Positions 6,837 to 15,128 are shown, numbered from the stretch's first letter. The stretch is DNA of 37,367 nt from Mayfieldus profundus (GCA_038040325.1 JBBPIM010000020.1:1-37367), one strand, 5' to 3'. Translations and numbers: made by a program. The notes: a model not told the origin generated them from the letters alone.

Positions 6837-9800
6837 TCATTCGGCTGTCGCAAGATCTCCCTCCCCTTCCGCAGCGAACAGAGGACCTTGCCTGCCAGGG
6901 ATTGGTGCGGGTTGTCGCTCCTCATCAGCAGGTGCGGTGAGTTCGGAGGCAGGGACTGTTGGCCCGGCCAGCACCTTTTCCAGTAGCGCCTTCTGTTCAA
7001 CTTCGCGCTTCAGCACTCCTTCAAGCGTCCACAGGAGGTCCAATAGCTCTTCGTCCATCTCACTGGTCCACTGGGTTGGACGAAGTTGATCCAGCGGGCT
7101 CTTCGAAGACTTCGCATTCCCGGTGGGATCCCGCAGTCGGCCTCGCACCCATGAGCGCACGACTTCCAAACCGCTTGCGGTGAAGTTCCAGATGCTTGGC
7201 GATACCGGTCGCACATTGCCCGTGCCTATGCGCAGCGTCTCTGTATCAGGGTCATAGTCGAAGTCCTCCGGCATGCTGGGGCCAATTGACGCCTCCACGC
7301 GCGCTGAGCCCGCCAGCTGGCCGCGATGACCTCGTTCGCCGTAGGTGTGCAGGCCGATTATTTCTTCGCCTTGGGCAGCGACTTCATCAAAGAGCTCGCG
7401 GTCAGTTGTAATCGGGACCCGTGGGCCCGGGGTTTCCAGGTGCTCCCAGAACGTCTCGGTGTAGGCAGGATGGGTGATGAGCCCCACGGCGTAGGCGAAA
7501 AGCTCCTCAGCACCAAGTTGGCCCAGATAGGGATGGAGTTCAGAGAGCAGCGCCTTGGGAAGATTTGGCGCCAGGTCTCGATCGCGGTAGAGCGGTATCA
7601 CGTCCTTGCCGCCGCGCCCGGCGAAGTAGTGGTAGTCCGGGACTCGGCTTGCGACTGTGGCGGCAGGACCGGCGCCAATGACGTTGGTCAGCATCGAGAC
7701 CAGATAGACCTGCTCGTCAGAATGGTGGGCCCACAAGGTCTGACTTGGCGTGCGCATCACCCGGCTATCTGCCACCACCCACCGCCGATCAAAGCTGCGG
7801 TACGCATACCGTTCGACTGCCGCATTGGCACTGCCCTTCCTGAGTTCGGAGATCCGCTTTAGGTCCGCGGGCGGCGGGAAGCTGTCCTCGCTGGGCCTAG
7901 TTTTTGAGTTGCGGCCGAACCGCTTGTCGTCGAAGTACAAAGCCTTCTCAGACTCCGCAGCCCGTTTGAGGGCGGCCCACCGGTCGTGCGCATTCTGTTC
8001 TGTGACCGTCACCGGCCACGTGCGCGCGATCACTGGCCCGGGCATTTGAAGGGGAAAGAGGGCGGTGAGCGCTGGATGGGCCTCCCAATCAGCTGTAGAG
8101 GCTGGAGTGAACGGCTTCTCCCACTCCTTACTCGCGGGCTCCCAGTGCAAGTCGTCGAGGCCATCGACTGAATTGAGGAATGACAGCTTGTCGGCACGAC
8201 TGCCGCGGATTCGCGCGTAGTGCACGTTGGCTGGGGTGTCGGCCCGTGTGGGGCCCTCGCGAACTGCCATGGTGATGGCCACAGGAGTCTCAGTAGCGAA
8301 AATGTTTGGCTCCTTGCGCGCGCCCCGATTATCGCCGCCCAAGTCGATAACCCAGATCTCATCGCACAATCGACGCATGTGCTCCCGCATTCCCAGGAAG
8401 CCAGGTCCGGTGAGGAAGGAAGAGGCGGTAATGAAGCTGACTACGCCAGGCTGATCGGTGCCAGTCCCATCGACGTTCGGACTCTCGAACACTTTCCAGA
8501 GAGCCCACCGCCAGAAGAATGTGTAGAGGTTGTAAAGAGAACGCAGGTGTCCGACCGCGGTCTTCTTGCGAGCGGGCCCCGAAAAATGCCCGAAGATGGC
8601 TCCGGCCCCGCCACCTTCGCCATGGACTACCCAACCTCCCTTTTCTACACCTTCTTCATCGACAGCTGAGAGTCGCTCGTACGGGGGATTACCAAGGCAC
8701 ACGAGGATGTCCTGCTGACCTTTGACCTCCGTTGCACGCTTCTGTTCCTCAACCAGCGGCTCTAGTTGCCGCGTTAGAGAAAGGGGCTCGGCGTAAGGGT
8801 TGGAGAGAGTGTCCGTGAGGAACACTCGTGGACCATCCTCGGGGGTGTCAGCGCCGAAGTCCTGCAGGATCTCGCTAACCCGCAGATGCGCAACGGCGTA
8901 GGGACCGACGAGAATCTCGAACGCGTAGAGGTTTCTGGCCAGGTTGTTGAGGACCCCAGGCACCGCACCTAAGCCGCGACTGTCCTCGGTAGCGTTCGCG
9001 ACGCGTTCGATTATTTCTAGTGCGTAGCTGCCGGTGCCGACAGCGGGGTCGATTACCGTTACGCCGGAAGACCCGAAGCCCTCCTTCTGTCCCAGCCGCT
9101 CGGACAGAACTTGATTCAACAGCCCGACCTGCGCTTGAATCACCGCGGCTGGGGTGTAGTAGACGCCGTATTGATCGCGCAGCTTGGGATCGTATTTCGC
9201 CAAAAACTCCTCGTAGAAATAGAGCCAAGTCCGCTGATAGTGCTGCATGCCTGGGAGCGGCGACTTGCGCAACTTGCCGAAGTCCACCGCTTCGATGAGC
9301 GACCTCACAGTGTCGAGCGCCCATCCCAGTTCTCGCTCGGTGGCCTTGTCTAGCAAGACCGTGACGACCCGACCAAGGACTGGGTGTCCGGCTGCCAGGG
9401 CCGCCTCTACACTCGGTGCATCAAGCTTCGTGGCGCCGTTTGCTCGGGCCAGCAGCATCGAGTAAGAGCACACTTGGGCGATGGCGTCCGCCACCTCGGC
9501 GTCCGTGCGGTCGGGGAAGAGCGCGTTGCGCGCATCCTTGGCTGCCTTAGCGACTTCACTCTGCGGATCCTCCAGCTTTTCGAGTACCGCATCACGCAGC
9601 ACCGCACATAAGGGCGCAAGCCGCTCAGCAAGCTGCGTGAGCGTAGTAGGCGCCACTGCCTTGTAAGAAAGGAAGTTGCGGAGCAACGCCACCAGGCGCT
9701 CAGCGGATTCCGGGGTAGCTTCCTGTTTGGGGTTCTTCGGATCGAAGTCCAAATCGACAATGGGTCCCACGCGCTCCCCGGAGCGGTAAAGAGCGAACTG

Positions 9801-10154
9801 CTCCCCGTCGGTATAGACGAGGTTGGGCAGCCGCTTGAATCGCTGCCACTGGTCACGGTTGTGCCCCTTCGGAAATCTCCGGGTATCAGCGCCGTCGCCC
9901 GGGGCCTTGGTCTCTACATGACCGATCAGCAGCAGGTTGTCTTTAACGGAGAAGTCTGGGCGCCCTAGGTTGCCCTCGTATACCTGACCCCGTAGGTCGA
10001 TACCCGCGCGGTTGGCCTCACTGGCAAGTGCCTTAAAGAGGTTGGGGACCAAGTCGTTGAGAAGTGCTTCAAGCGACTCGGTCGTGCGCCCCGCGATGCG
10101 GGCCTGGAGGTCACGCAAATAGCCGGTCAGGACATCGACGGCTTCCACATCCAT
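6837..10154 (-). CDS. Type ISP-like restriction-modification protein (nuclease + adenine methyltransferase + specificity domain)
   Basis: A 1105-aa single-chain restriction-modification enzyme. The N-terminal PD-(D/E)XK-like nuclease reads GRPDFSV (P66, D67) and HVETK (E81, K83). A helical linker spans roughly 150-310. The N6-adenine methyltransferase has the substrate block YGVYYTPAAVIQ (329-340), SAM motif I VIDPAVGTGSY (367-377) and catalytic NPPY at 489-492. The C-terminal part (SPSIWNFTASGLEVVRSWVR to LDLLWTLEGVL) matches the type ISP specificity domain. Classical LlaGI/LlaBIII proteins are about 1600 aa with a helicase between nuclease and methylase; no helicase motifs are present, as in the shorter actinobacterial type ISP-annotated proteins. 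It would methylate one adenine in an asymmetric site and cut unmodified DNA. The start ATG 10154 follows AGGG. It is the last gene of a minus-strand run after the HEPN-like gene. Confidence 0.85.
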   Translation of the reverse strand: MDVEAVDVLTGYLRDLQARIAGRTTESLEALLNDLVPNLFKALASEANRAGIDLRGQVYEGNLGRPDFSVKDNLLLIGHVETKAPGDGADTRRFPKGHNRDQWQRFKRLPNLVYTDGEQFALYRSGERVGPIVDLDFDPKNPKQEATPESAERLVALLRNFLSYKAVAPTTLTQLAERLAPLCAVLRDAVLEKLEDPQSEVAKAAKDARNALFPDRTDAEVADAIAQVCSYSMLLARANGATKLDAPSVEAALAAGHPVLGRVVTVLLDKATERELGWALDTVRSLIEAVDFGKLRKSPLPGMQHYQRTWLYFYEEFLAKYDPKLRDQYGVYYTPAAVIQAQVGLLNQVLSERLGQKEGFGSSGVTVIDPAVGTGSYALEIIERVANATEDSRGLGAVPGVLNNLARNLYAFEILVGPYAVAHLRVSEILQDFGADTPEDGPRVFLTDTLSNPYAEPLSLTRQLEPLVEEQKRATEVKGQQDILVCLGNPPYERLSAVDEEGVEKGGWVVHGEGGGAGAIFGHFSGPARKKTAVGHLRSLYNLYTFFWRWALWKVFESPNVDGTGTDQPGVVSFITASSFLTGPGFLGMREHMRRLCDEIWVIDLGGDNRGARKEPNIFATETPVAITMAVREGPTRADTPANVHYARIRGSRADKLSFLNSVDGLDDLHWEPASKEWEKPFTPASTADWEAHPALTALFPLQMPGPVIARTWPVTVTEQNAHDRWAALKRAAESEKALYFDDKRFGRNSKTRPSEDSFPPPADLKRISELRKGSANAAVERYAYRSFDRRWVVADSRVMRTPSQTLWAHHSDEQVYLVSMLTNVIGAGPAATVASRVPDYHYFAGRGGKDVIPLYRDRDLAPNLPKALLSELHPYLGQLGAEELFAYAVGLITHPAYTETFWEHLETPGPRVPITTDRELFDEVAAQGEEIIGLHTYGERGHRGQLAGSARVEASIGPSMPEDFDYDPDTETLRIGTGNVRPVSPSIWNFTASGLEVVRSWVRGRLRDPTGNAKSSKSPLDQLRPTQWTSEMDEELLDLLWTLEGVLKREVEQKALLEKVLAGPTVPASELTAPADEERQPAPIPGRQGPLFAAEGEGDLATAE

Positions 10155-10217
10155 GGACCCTAGTGACGAGTCCGGAAGCCATGCCCTCCTATGCCTGGGA
10201 CCGGAGCCGAATCCCCA

Positions 10218-10415
10218 CTATTCGTCGCTCGGGTCTTGCGCCTCCCCGAGACCCGTTATTTCTCCTCGATCCGCCACGAGCAGATTGGCCTTCGTGGAGG
10301 TCTCCCCGTTCTCGGTGACTTTCCAATCGTCCGGCAAATGGGCGGCGAGATCCACATCGAAGACATCATCCGCGTCCGGGTACCAGGGCCTCTTGTCTTC
10401 TTCGTATGGAGGCAA
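10218..10415 (-). CDS. Small acidic hypothetical protein
   Basis: A 65-aa ORF from TTG 10415 with an aromatic, acidic, Pro-rich sequence (PPYEEDKRPWYPDADDVFDV near the start). It looks coding rather than like a shadow, because the same frame stays protein-like upstream (DPHFAVDWIQGK) back to a stop at 10484-10482, with no ATG or GTG in between. It may be the 3' end of a gene whose front is shifted, since a run of seven C lies at 10451-10457, or a short gene with a weak start. It lies 63 bases before the R-M gene. Function unknown. Confidence 0.4.
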   Translation of the reverse strand: MPPYEEDKRPWYPDADDVFDVDLAAHLPDDWKVTENGETSTKANLLVADRGEITGLGEAQDPSDE

Positions 10416-10601
10416 TTTGCCTTGAATCCAGTCTACGGCGAAATGGGGGTCCCCCCCAGCGCGGGGCGTTCGACGCGCGGTTTACTCCCAGAACGGGGGA
10501 GCAAAACAATCATGCGCCGCCGTGAGGTCCAGGCCCCCACCTGTAATTGTCGTCTGGAGGGACCTTGGCATCGACGGTCTGCTCGGCCGATGACTCCCAT
10601 C
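10416..10601 (-). other. Gap with traces of broken coding sequence
   Basis: Between the HEPN-like gene and the small acidic ORF the minus strand holds a 29-residue protein-like stretch, ESSAEQTVDAKVPPDDNYRW followed by GPGPHGGA and a stop, with no clear start. It is in a different frame from the downstream ORF. Together they could be one decayed small gene. No promoter or terminator is obvious. Confidence 0.25.
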
Positions 10602-11558
10602 TCAGTCGCCGCCGTTTTTTGCCCGCCAGAACAAGGCTTCGCTGGCAGGCTTGCCGGAGGTCAGTTCAGCCAGGATTTGAGCGTGGCGCTTGCGGCGGTC
10701 AAGGAAGTAGTCAACGAGGTCAGCCCCCTCAAGCTGTCCTTCCACAGCCGGGTATATGGCCTCGACGGCCAAGGACTCGGCGAACGGCAGGATGCCCTCG
10801 GCGGTGCCATCGCCGACTGGCCCGCCATGAATCAAGGCGTTGCGGATACGCCTAGCTCGACGCTCCAAGACATCGAATTCCCCAGCTAGCTCTCGGATCC
10901 AAGTTGCGGTGGCCTGGCCAGTGACAGTGCGCTCCTTGAGCCGAATCAGGCGGGCGCGAACGTGGCTGCCCTCGGGCATGTGCTCGCTCATCCATTCTGC
11001 TTTATTCAACGCCCCTTGAAGGTTGACCGTCCATCTGCGCTCCCCAAGATCGAAATCGAGCTCCGGGTCGTAGCGGATCTCCTCAAAGGTGGCCTGATCG
11101 GCCGTGCCGAAGCCGCCGTGAGTGTTCAGTGCTTGCCACGCAGCGCCAGCGATTTCGGTTCGGACTCGTTCAACGGCCCAAGGTAGACGCAGATACTCCT
11201 CGATAAAGCGGCGGCGATTCGCCACACCGGCCCACTCGCAGACGCGTTCGAGAATGCGGTCACACAAAACCAGCCGGCCCGGTCCCCAGGTCTCTCGGGT
11301 TCGTCTAAGCCAGATTAGGAGCTGCGCTGCTTGGCGCATCTGAGGATCGTTGAGCGGCAGATGCGGTCCCAGCTTCGAAGCCATTCCCCTGATGTCATCC
11401 GCCGTGTGGTCTTCGGACATGGCGATTCGTTCTGCGGCGGTCGGTACGAACGCCGCTGGCGCGGCAAACGAGCCCGCTCCCTCATGACCATTTACAAAGG
11501 TCACAAAGCTCTCTTCGAGACGCCAAATCGATACGGGCGCGCCGTGCAAAGCGGCCAT
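10602..11558 (-). CDS. HEPN-like domain protein, possible RNase
   Basis: A 318-aa soluble protein that I do not recognise by name. The C-terminal third contains RRARRIRNALIHGG, with Arg239 and His244 forming RNxxxH, the Rx4-6H signature of HEPN ribonucleases and HEPN-like dimerisation domains, in a helical context as expected. The N-terminal two thirds are mixed helical (PQMRQAAQLLIWLRRTRETW; FDLGERRWTVNLQGALNKAE) without known motifs. HEPN domains are common in toxin-antitoxin, abortive infection and R-M-associated systems. The position between a small membrane protein and a type ISP R-M gene fits a defence role. ATG 11558 is the only start in the open stretch after TAG near 11628, although the codons just before it also read protein-like (AKAIETAETVVAM). 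No ribosome site is evident. Confidence 0.5.
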   Translation of the reverse strand: MAALHGAPVSIWRLEESFVTFVNGHEGAGSFAAPAAFVPTAAERIAMSEDHTADDIRGMASKLGPHLPLNDPQMRQAAQLLIWLRRTRETWGPGRLVLCDRILERVCEWAGVANRRRFIEEYLRLPWAVERVRTEIAGAAWQALNTHGGFGTADQATFEEIRYDPELDFDLGERRWTVNLQGALNKAEWMSEHMPEGSHVRARLIRLKERTVTGQATATWIRELAGEFDVLERRARRIRNALIHGGPVGDGTAEGILPFAESLAVEAIYPAVEGQLEGADLVDYFLDRRKRHAQILAELTSGKPASEALFWRAKNGGD

Positions 11559-11608
11559 AGCGACAACCGTTTCGGCTGTTTCAATCGCTTTGGCGTGAGC
11601 CTCGGCGA

Positions 11609-11869
11609 CTAGGAGGGTCTAGCGAAACGACTAGCGAAAGTCCGCCCAAGCGCGACTCCAAGGGCGGTCGTCACCAATCCGAATACGGTGAGCATGACAG
11701 CGGCGATTTGCCACGCATCGCCGGTGCCACAGCAACCCCACCAGCCCCGATTCAGACCGATGTAGTAGATGGGCCACGCGATCAGCGGGAGTAGAACGGC
11801 ACTCCATCGGCGAGTCAGCAGGCCAAGCGCCGGGAGTCCAATGAGAAGCGCGACAAAGAGAGCGGGCAC
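11609..11869 (-). CDS. Small membrane protein, possibly 5'-truncated by the IS
   Basis: About 86 aa from GTG 11869, with three hydrophobic segments: PALFVALLIGLPALGLL (about 2-18), AVLLPLIAWPIYYIGL (about 25-40) and IAAVMLTVFGLVTTALGVAL (about 52-71). A Gly/Trp/Cys loop (RGWWGCCGTG) lies between the second and third. The frame continues upstream into the end of the transposase gene, so the original start may have been lost when the IS inserted. Its stop lies 51 bases before the HEPN-like gene on the same strand. Function unknown; a membrane partner of the HEPN-like protein is possible. Confidence 0.45.
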   Translation of the reverse strand: MPALFVALLIGLPALGLLTRRWSAVLLPLIAWPIYYIGLNRGWWGCCGTGDAWQIAAVMLTVFGLVTTALGVALGRTFASRFARPS

Positions 11870-11897
11870 CTGCCTCGGGAGTATGCCGCTGCGCGGT

Positions 11898-13025
11898 CTA
11901 CGCGGCGAGCGGCACGGCACGCGCTCGGGCGAGCGCAGATGACAGCTTCGCCAGCATCGTCAGGTCGGCATGGAGTCGAACTCGCTCAATACCGCGAACC
12001 CGGAGCGGTAGCAACGCCCATTCATTTTTGAGCCGACCGAACTCGCGCTCGACGGCGGCGCGGCTCCGGTAGAGCTTGCGCCAGCGCGGCGTCTCGCGGG
12101 GCAGGAGCGGGTGCAGCCGGTCAGCCTTGATCCACCGCGAAGCGGGCTTGCACTCCCCGGTCGGGCAACGCCACTTCGACGCCTTGCGCTTGTAGTCCGA
12201 TCCGGCGAACCGCCACTCGCCGTGCTGGCAGGTCGGCGGCTTGTGGTCGCCACGCGCCACGCCGGTCGTCTGACGGAGCGGGATGATCGGCCGACAGTCG
12301 CGGTCCTCGCAGGTGTCGTAGATCGGCCCGTTGTCGTAGGCCTTGTCCATTGCGACGGTTTCGACCGAAAGGCCCCGGTCGCGGAGGCTGTCGATCAGCG
12401 GGACGGCGAACTGCGACTCATTCGACCGCGCCGTCTCGACCCGCCACGCGAGCGGAAGGTCGGTGCGCGAGCAGACCGCAGCGTGGAGCCGGTAACCGTA
12501 GAACCCGCCGCCCTTGCGGGTGCTGACAGCCGAGCGATGGCCCCAGGAGGCGTCGGGGTCGCTAAATCGCTCCCGTTCTCGCCCGCCCTTGCTGACAAAC
12601 CTCTGGCCGTTGGCGTAGGCCGGGAGGTCGGAGGCATCCACCGCAACGTCAGCCCCCATCTCGGGAATCTCGGCGTGCAGAGAGGCCGACACGCGATCCA
12701 GGCAGGCGTCCAACAGGGGCTTGAACCGGCGCAGCTTTTCACCGAAGCGGTAGCACGCATAGACGGAGGGAACGTCGCCGTCCCCGGCGATGGCCCGCCG
12801 AAGCGCGGCATGCTCTCGGACCAGCGCCACGGTGCGGGTCCAGGTCGGCACCGCGTACAGCGATTTGGCGAGTGCAAGGCCGACCATCGCTCGGATCGGG
12901 TAGCCGGGGCGACCCGTCCACCGGGTTTCCTCAAGGTCGCCTATGAGTCGTGCTATTTCGGCTGAGTCGAGAAGCTCAGCAAGCTGGCTGGCGGCTGACC
13001 GCCGTGGTACGTTCGTACCGTCCAT
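11898..13025 (-). CDS. IS5/IS1182-type DDE transposase
   Basis: An intact 375-aa transposase. The N-terminal DUF772-type region (about 20-110: RWTGRPGYPIRAMVGLALAK) precedes a DDE core with the first Asp in VAVDASDLPAY, the second in VAMDKAYDNGPIYD, and the Glu in AAVEREFGRLKNEW. A Cys/His insert (CQHGEWRF; CPTGEC) lies between the second Asp and the Glu, as in actinobacterial members. The C-terminal RARAVPLAA is typical of that group. ATG 13025 has a good GGAGGT ribosome site. The catalytic residues are complete, so it may still be active. Its end overlaps the extended frame of the small membrane protein. Confidence 0.9.
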   Translation of the reverse strand: MDGTNVPRRSAASQLAELLDSAEIARLIGDLEETRWTGRPGYPIRAMVGLALAKSLYAVPTWTRTVALVREHAALRRAIAGDGDVPSVYACYRFGEKLRRFKPLLDACLDRVSASLHAEIPEMGADVAVDASDLPAYANGQRFVSKGGRERERFSDPDASWGHRSAVSTRKGGGFYGYRLHAAVCSRTDLPLAWRVETARSNESQFAVPLIDSLRDRGLSVETVAMDKAYDNGPIYDTCEDRDCRPIIPLRQTTGVARGDHKPPTCQHGEWRFAGSDYKRKASKWRCPTGECKPASRWIKADRLHPLLPRETPRWRKLYRSRAAVEREFGRLKNEWALLPLRVRGIERVRLHADLTMLAKLSSALARARAVPLAA

Positions 13026-13048
13026 GGAGCTAGTACCTCCGTGGTCCA

Positions 13049-13079
13049 GACCCCCGGCTGTTTACGCAGCGCGGGGGTC
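13049..13079. repeat. Hairpin upstream of the transposase gene
   Basis: GACCCCCGGCTG (13049-13060) pairs with CAGCGCGGGGGTC (13067-13079) around a TTTACG loop with one extra base. On the plus strand it is followed by ATTTT. On the minus strand it would lie in any transcript reading into the IS, just before the transposase ribosome site, as in other IS elements that shield against read-through expression (inference). Confidence 0.5.
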
Positions 13080-13159
13080 ATTTTGCAAGTTTCGCATTCC
13101 GCTGGGCGGGGTCAATCGCTGGGACGAGATCGAACACCGCGACCGCGGCGCGGGCGGGG

Positions 13160-13726
13160 TCACTTCTCGGCCGCGTCATCGTCCCCCTCCGGCAGCGCTT
13201 CGGTGATCTTCTCGGCGAGGCCAGGCTGATCCGGTGCGGCGCGTCTCTGGGCCTGGGTGATAAGCGCGCCGCCGTGCTGTTGGGAAAGGCGACCCTCGGT
13301 AACGGCGTCCAAGGTGCGATCCGTCGACTTCTTGAGCTTGCCAGCGCCCGCAGCCAGGTTCTGCCGAACCATCGCCTCCCAAATCAGATCGTCGTCACCC
13401 TGTTGCAACCTGATGCCCGCGGTGCTTTTGCCATGCCCCATAGGGATACAGCGACGTGCGTCGGCATCTGTCTGAGGGGGGTTATCACGGAATCGCGTGT
13501 AATAAGTGGCACTGAGGAGACAGACGGGCAATTCGTAGTCCTCCTCCAAGATGTTGCGGATCTTGGCCAGGCGCTTCCGGACGCTCTCGATGATCTCTCC
13601 TGCGAGCGCCTTGTTAGGAAAATGGGCTTCGGCGATGTCCTCGGCAGATGGAGCAATGTCGCCGCTGGTGAACATCTCGTTGACCGTCTGGGCCAGCTCG
13701 ACGACGTAGCCTTCTCTCGTTCGCAA
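13160..13726 (-). CDS. Hypothetical protein, partner of the ParB-like gene
   Basis: A 188-aa soluble protein of unknown family. The start is TTG 13726, chosen because GGAGG lies 7 bases upstream and overlaps the end of the ParB-like gene. A longer reading from 13834 would run about 100 bases into that gene. The N-terminal half is helical (VVELAQTVNEMF; AEDIAEAHFPNKALAGEIIES) and could be a winged-helix-like DNA-binding unit (SGDIAPSAEDIAEAHF). The middle (NILEEDYELPVCLLSATYYT) is hydrophobic and the C-terminus charged (LPEGDDDAAEK). The 4-base spacing to the upstream stop means the two proteins are made together. Confidence 0.65.
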   Translation of the reverse strand: MRTREGYVVELAQTVNEMFTSGDIAPSAEDIAEAHFPNKALAGEIIESVRKRLAKIRNILEEDYELPVCLLSATYYTRFRDNPPQTDADARRCIPMGHGKSTAGIRLQQGDDDLIWEAMVRQNLAAGAGKLKKSTDRTLDAVTEGRLSQQHGGALITQAQRRAAPDQPGLAEKITEALPEGDDDAAEK

Positions 13727-13730
13727 CTTG

Positions 13731-15026
13731 TTACCTCCTCTTTGACCCGGCCGGCAAGGCTCGCGGCTTTCCCCGGCGGCCCTGGCCGCGCAGCTTTCCC
13801 GCGAAGTCGAGGAGCCGATTCGCCGTGCCTTCAATGGTCCGGGCTAGATCTTCTCGTGTGTGGTCTTCCAGGTGGTCGCGGTATTCGACGAGCGCGGACA
13901 GGCGCTCCGCTCGCGGGTCCCGGTCGGGGTCGAGGACTTTGTTGAGGTCGCCGGCGAGCCGACGCGCAAAGTCTTCGATATGGGGAGGAGGGCCAGCCTC
14001 GCGAGGGTCAACGCGGGCAGCAATATCTGCCGCCTGCTTGTAGCCAACCTTGCCCTTTTTCAGCTCTGCGCTGACGGTGCGGCCCACCGTCTTCGCGGAC
14101 TTGCGGCCCGCCTCCTGCTGCTTTTGCTCCCGACGAAGCTCGGCCTCGCGTCTCTTTTCGGCGGCCTTCTGGGCCTCGGCCGCCCGGCGACGTTCCTCCG
14201 CCAAGCGCTGAGCTTCACGCTCGGCCTTACGTCGAGCCGCTGTATTCCGTGCCCGCTTTGCCTCCTGTTCGCGACGCTGCTGCTCGCGTTCAGCCCGCTC
14301 GCTATCGCGAGCGGCTGCCTCGGCCGCACGCCGCGCTTCTTCTGCTTGCTGCCGATGAAGACGTGCTGTTACCTCGCGTCGCGCCCTTGCCTTCCGAGCC
14401 TCCTCAATGACGGCCGCCGCCTGCTTTGTGCCCAAGCCGACGAAATCATCTTCGGTGAGTAGGCCTTCCTCGATGTACTGGAGCGCCGTGAGCGCAGCTG
14501 CCACCTTGTCCTGCGCCTTGCCGGTTGGCTTAACCCATCCGAGGAATTCGGCCACTGTCTGCGCGGTGTAGGGATGCGCGCCGTCCGCGCGGTCTGGGTC
14601 CCCCGGAATGAACGACGGCGCGTAGCGTGTTTGAGTCTTGGTTCCGGTCGGAGGAGGAAGCCCGATTTGGTCCTCGGCATACGCCTCAACGACCGCGCGG
14701 ACTGTCTCCTGCTCCACCGAGGCGCTCGTACCCCACTCCTCCATGTTCTCCCGAGCCATGATCTGGAGCATCACCTCATCGGGAAGCTCGCGGACGATCA
14801 GCTCGATCTTGTGATTCGGGCCGTACTCTTCCTTCAAGGCCGCGAGTCGATGGTGCCCGTACGCGATTTCGACCTTGCCGTTGTGGGGGCGGGCTACGAC
14901 GTTGCCCCAAAAACCGGTCGTTTGGAGAGACTCCCGCAGCGCCGTGACCTTCGCGGGTTGAATCGGATAACGCTCGATGTGGCGAAACGGATTGGGCTCG
15001 ATGTTTTTAACGGCGTACTTGGGCAT
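13731..15026 (-). CDS. ParB/Srx-fold nuclease-domain protein with long coiled coil
   Basis: A 431-aa protein with a ParB N-terminal domain at about 1-110. It begins with the usual YAVKNIEPNPFRHIERYPI and contains EIAYGHHRLAALKEEYG, the G-x-HR-x-x-A motif that in ParB/Srx folds binds CTP or acts in DNA cleavage. LPDEVMLQIMARENMEEWGT is the usual ARENMEE helix. Residues about 160-205 could be a helix-turn-helix (AQTVAEFLGWVKP). About 210-320 is an uninterrupted Ala/Arg/Glu coiled coil. The C-terminus is basic. No ParA ATPase is nearby, so it is probably an accessory regulator, nuclease or partition-like protein of the former mobile element rather than chromosomal parB. ATG 15026 has a GAAGGAG ribosome site 6 bases away. 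Confidence 0.75.
   Translation of the reverse strand: MPKYAVKNIEPNPFRHIERYPIQPAKVTALRESLQTTGFWGNVVARPHNGKVEIAYGHHRLAALKEEYGPNHKIELIVRELPDEVMLQIMARENMEEWGTSASVEQETVRAVVEAYAEDQIGLPPPTGTKTQTRYAPSFIPGDPDRADGAHPYTAQTVAEFLGWVKPTGKAQDKVAAALTALQYIEEGLLTEDDFVGLGTKQAAAVIEEARKARARREVTARLHRQQAEEARRAAEAAARDSERAEREQQRREQEAKRARNTAARRKAEREAQRLAEERRRAAEAQKAAEKRREAELRREQKQQEAGRKSAKTVGRTVSAELKKGKVGYKQAADIAARVDPREAGPPPHIEDFARRLAGDLNKVLDPDRDPRAERLSALVEYRDHLEDHTREDLARTIEGTANRLLDFAGKLRGQGRRGKPRALPAGSKRR
13734..13738 (-). promoter_or_regulatory. Ribosome binding site deciding a TTG start
   Basis: GGAGG on the minus strand, 7 bases before TTG 13726 and directly next to the ParB-like stop (13731-13733). It supports the short form of the downstream protein. 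Confidence 0.6.
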
Positions 15027-15046
15027 CAGCTACTCCTTCGGGTTAT

Positions 15047-15076
15047 AGGGTACACCACCGGGTACCGAGGAGTCAA
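15047..15076 (-). promoter_or_regulatory. Putative sigma70-type promoter of the ParB-like operon
   Basis: On the minus strand TTGACT (15076-15071), an 18-base spacer and TACCCT (15052-15047). TATAAC overlaps just downstream. It sits 21 bases before ATG 15026. A G/C palindrome (GGGGGCCCCC, near 15078-15087) lies directly upstream and could be an operator. Confidence 0.45.
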
Positions 15077-15128
15077 GGGGGGCCCCCTGGGGCACCCACA
15101 TCCCCGGCATGGAGGTAAGATCGCAGGC

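Larger units (their letters stand above)
11890..13090 (-). mobile_element. Insertion sequence carrying the DDE transposase (ends unresolved)
   Basis: The element must extend a little beyond the transposase gene on both sides. I compared the flanks for terminal inverted repeats and found only CGCTGCG near 11890 and near 13070 in opposite orientation, too short to define ends, and no target-site duplication. The coordinates are approximate. Confidence 0.45.

Noticed and set aside
11880..13100. Terminal inverted repeats of the IS
   Set aside because: Only CGCTGCG was found in opposite orientation at the two ends, and no target duplication. Not enough to define ends.
13074..13162. Three GGGGTCA copies (13074, 13108, 13156) as a repeat array
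   Set aside because: The spacing is irregular (34 and 48 bases) and the 7-mer is short for GC-rich DNA. Probably chance or part of the IS flank.
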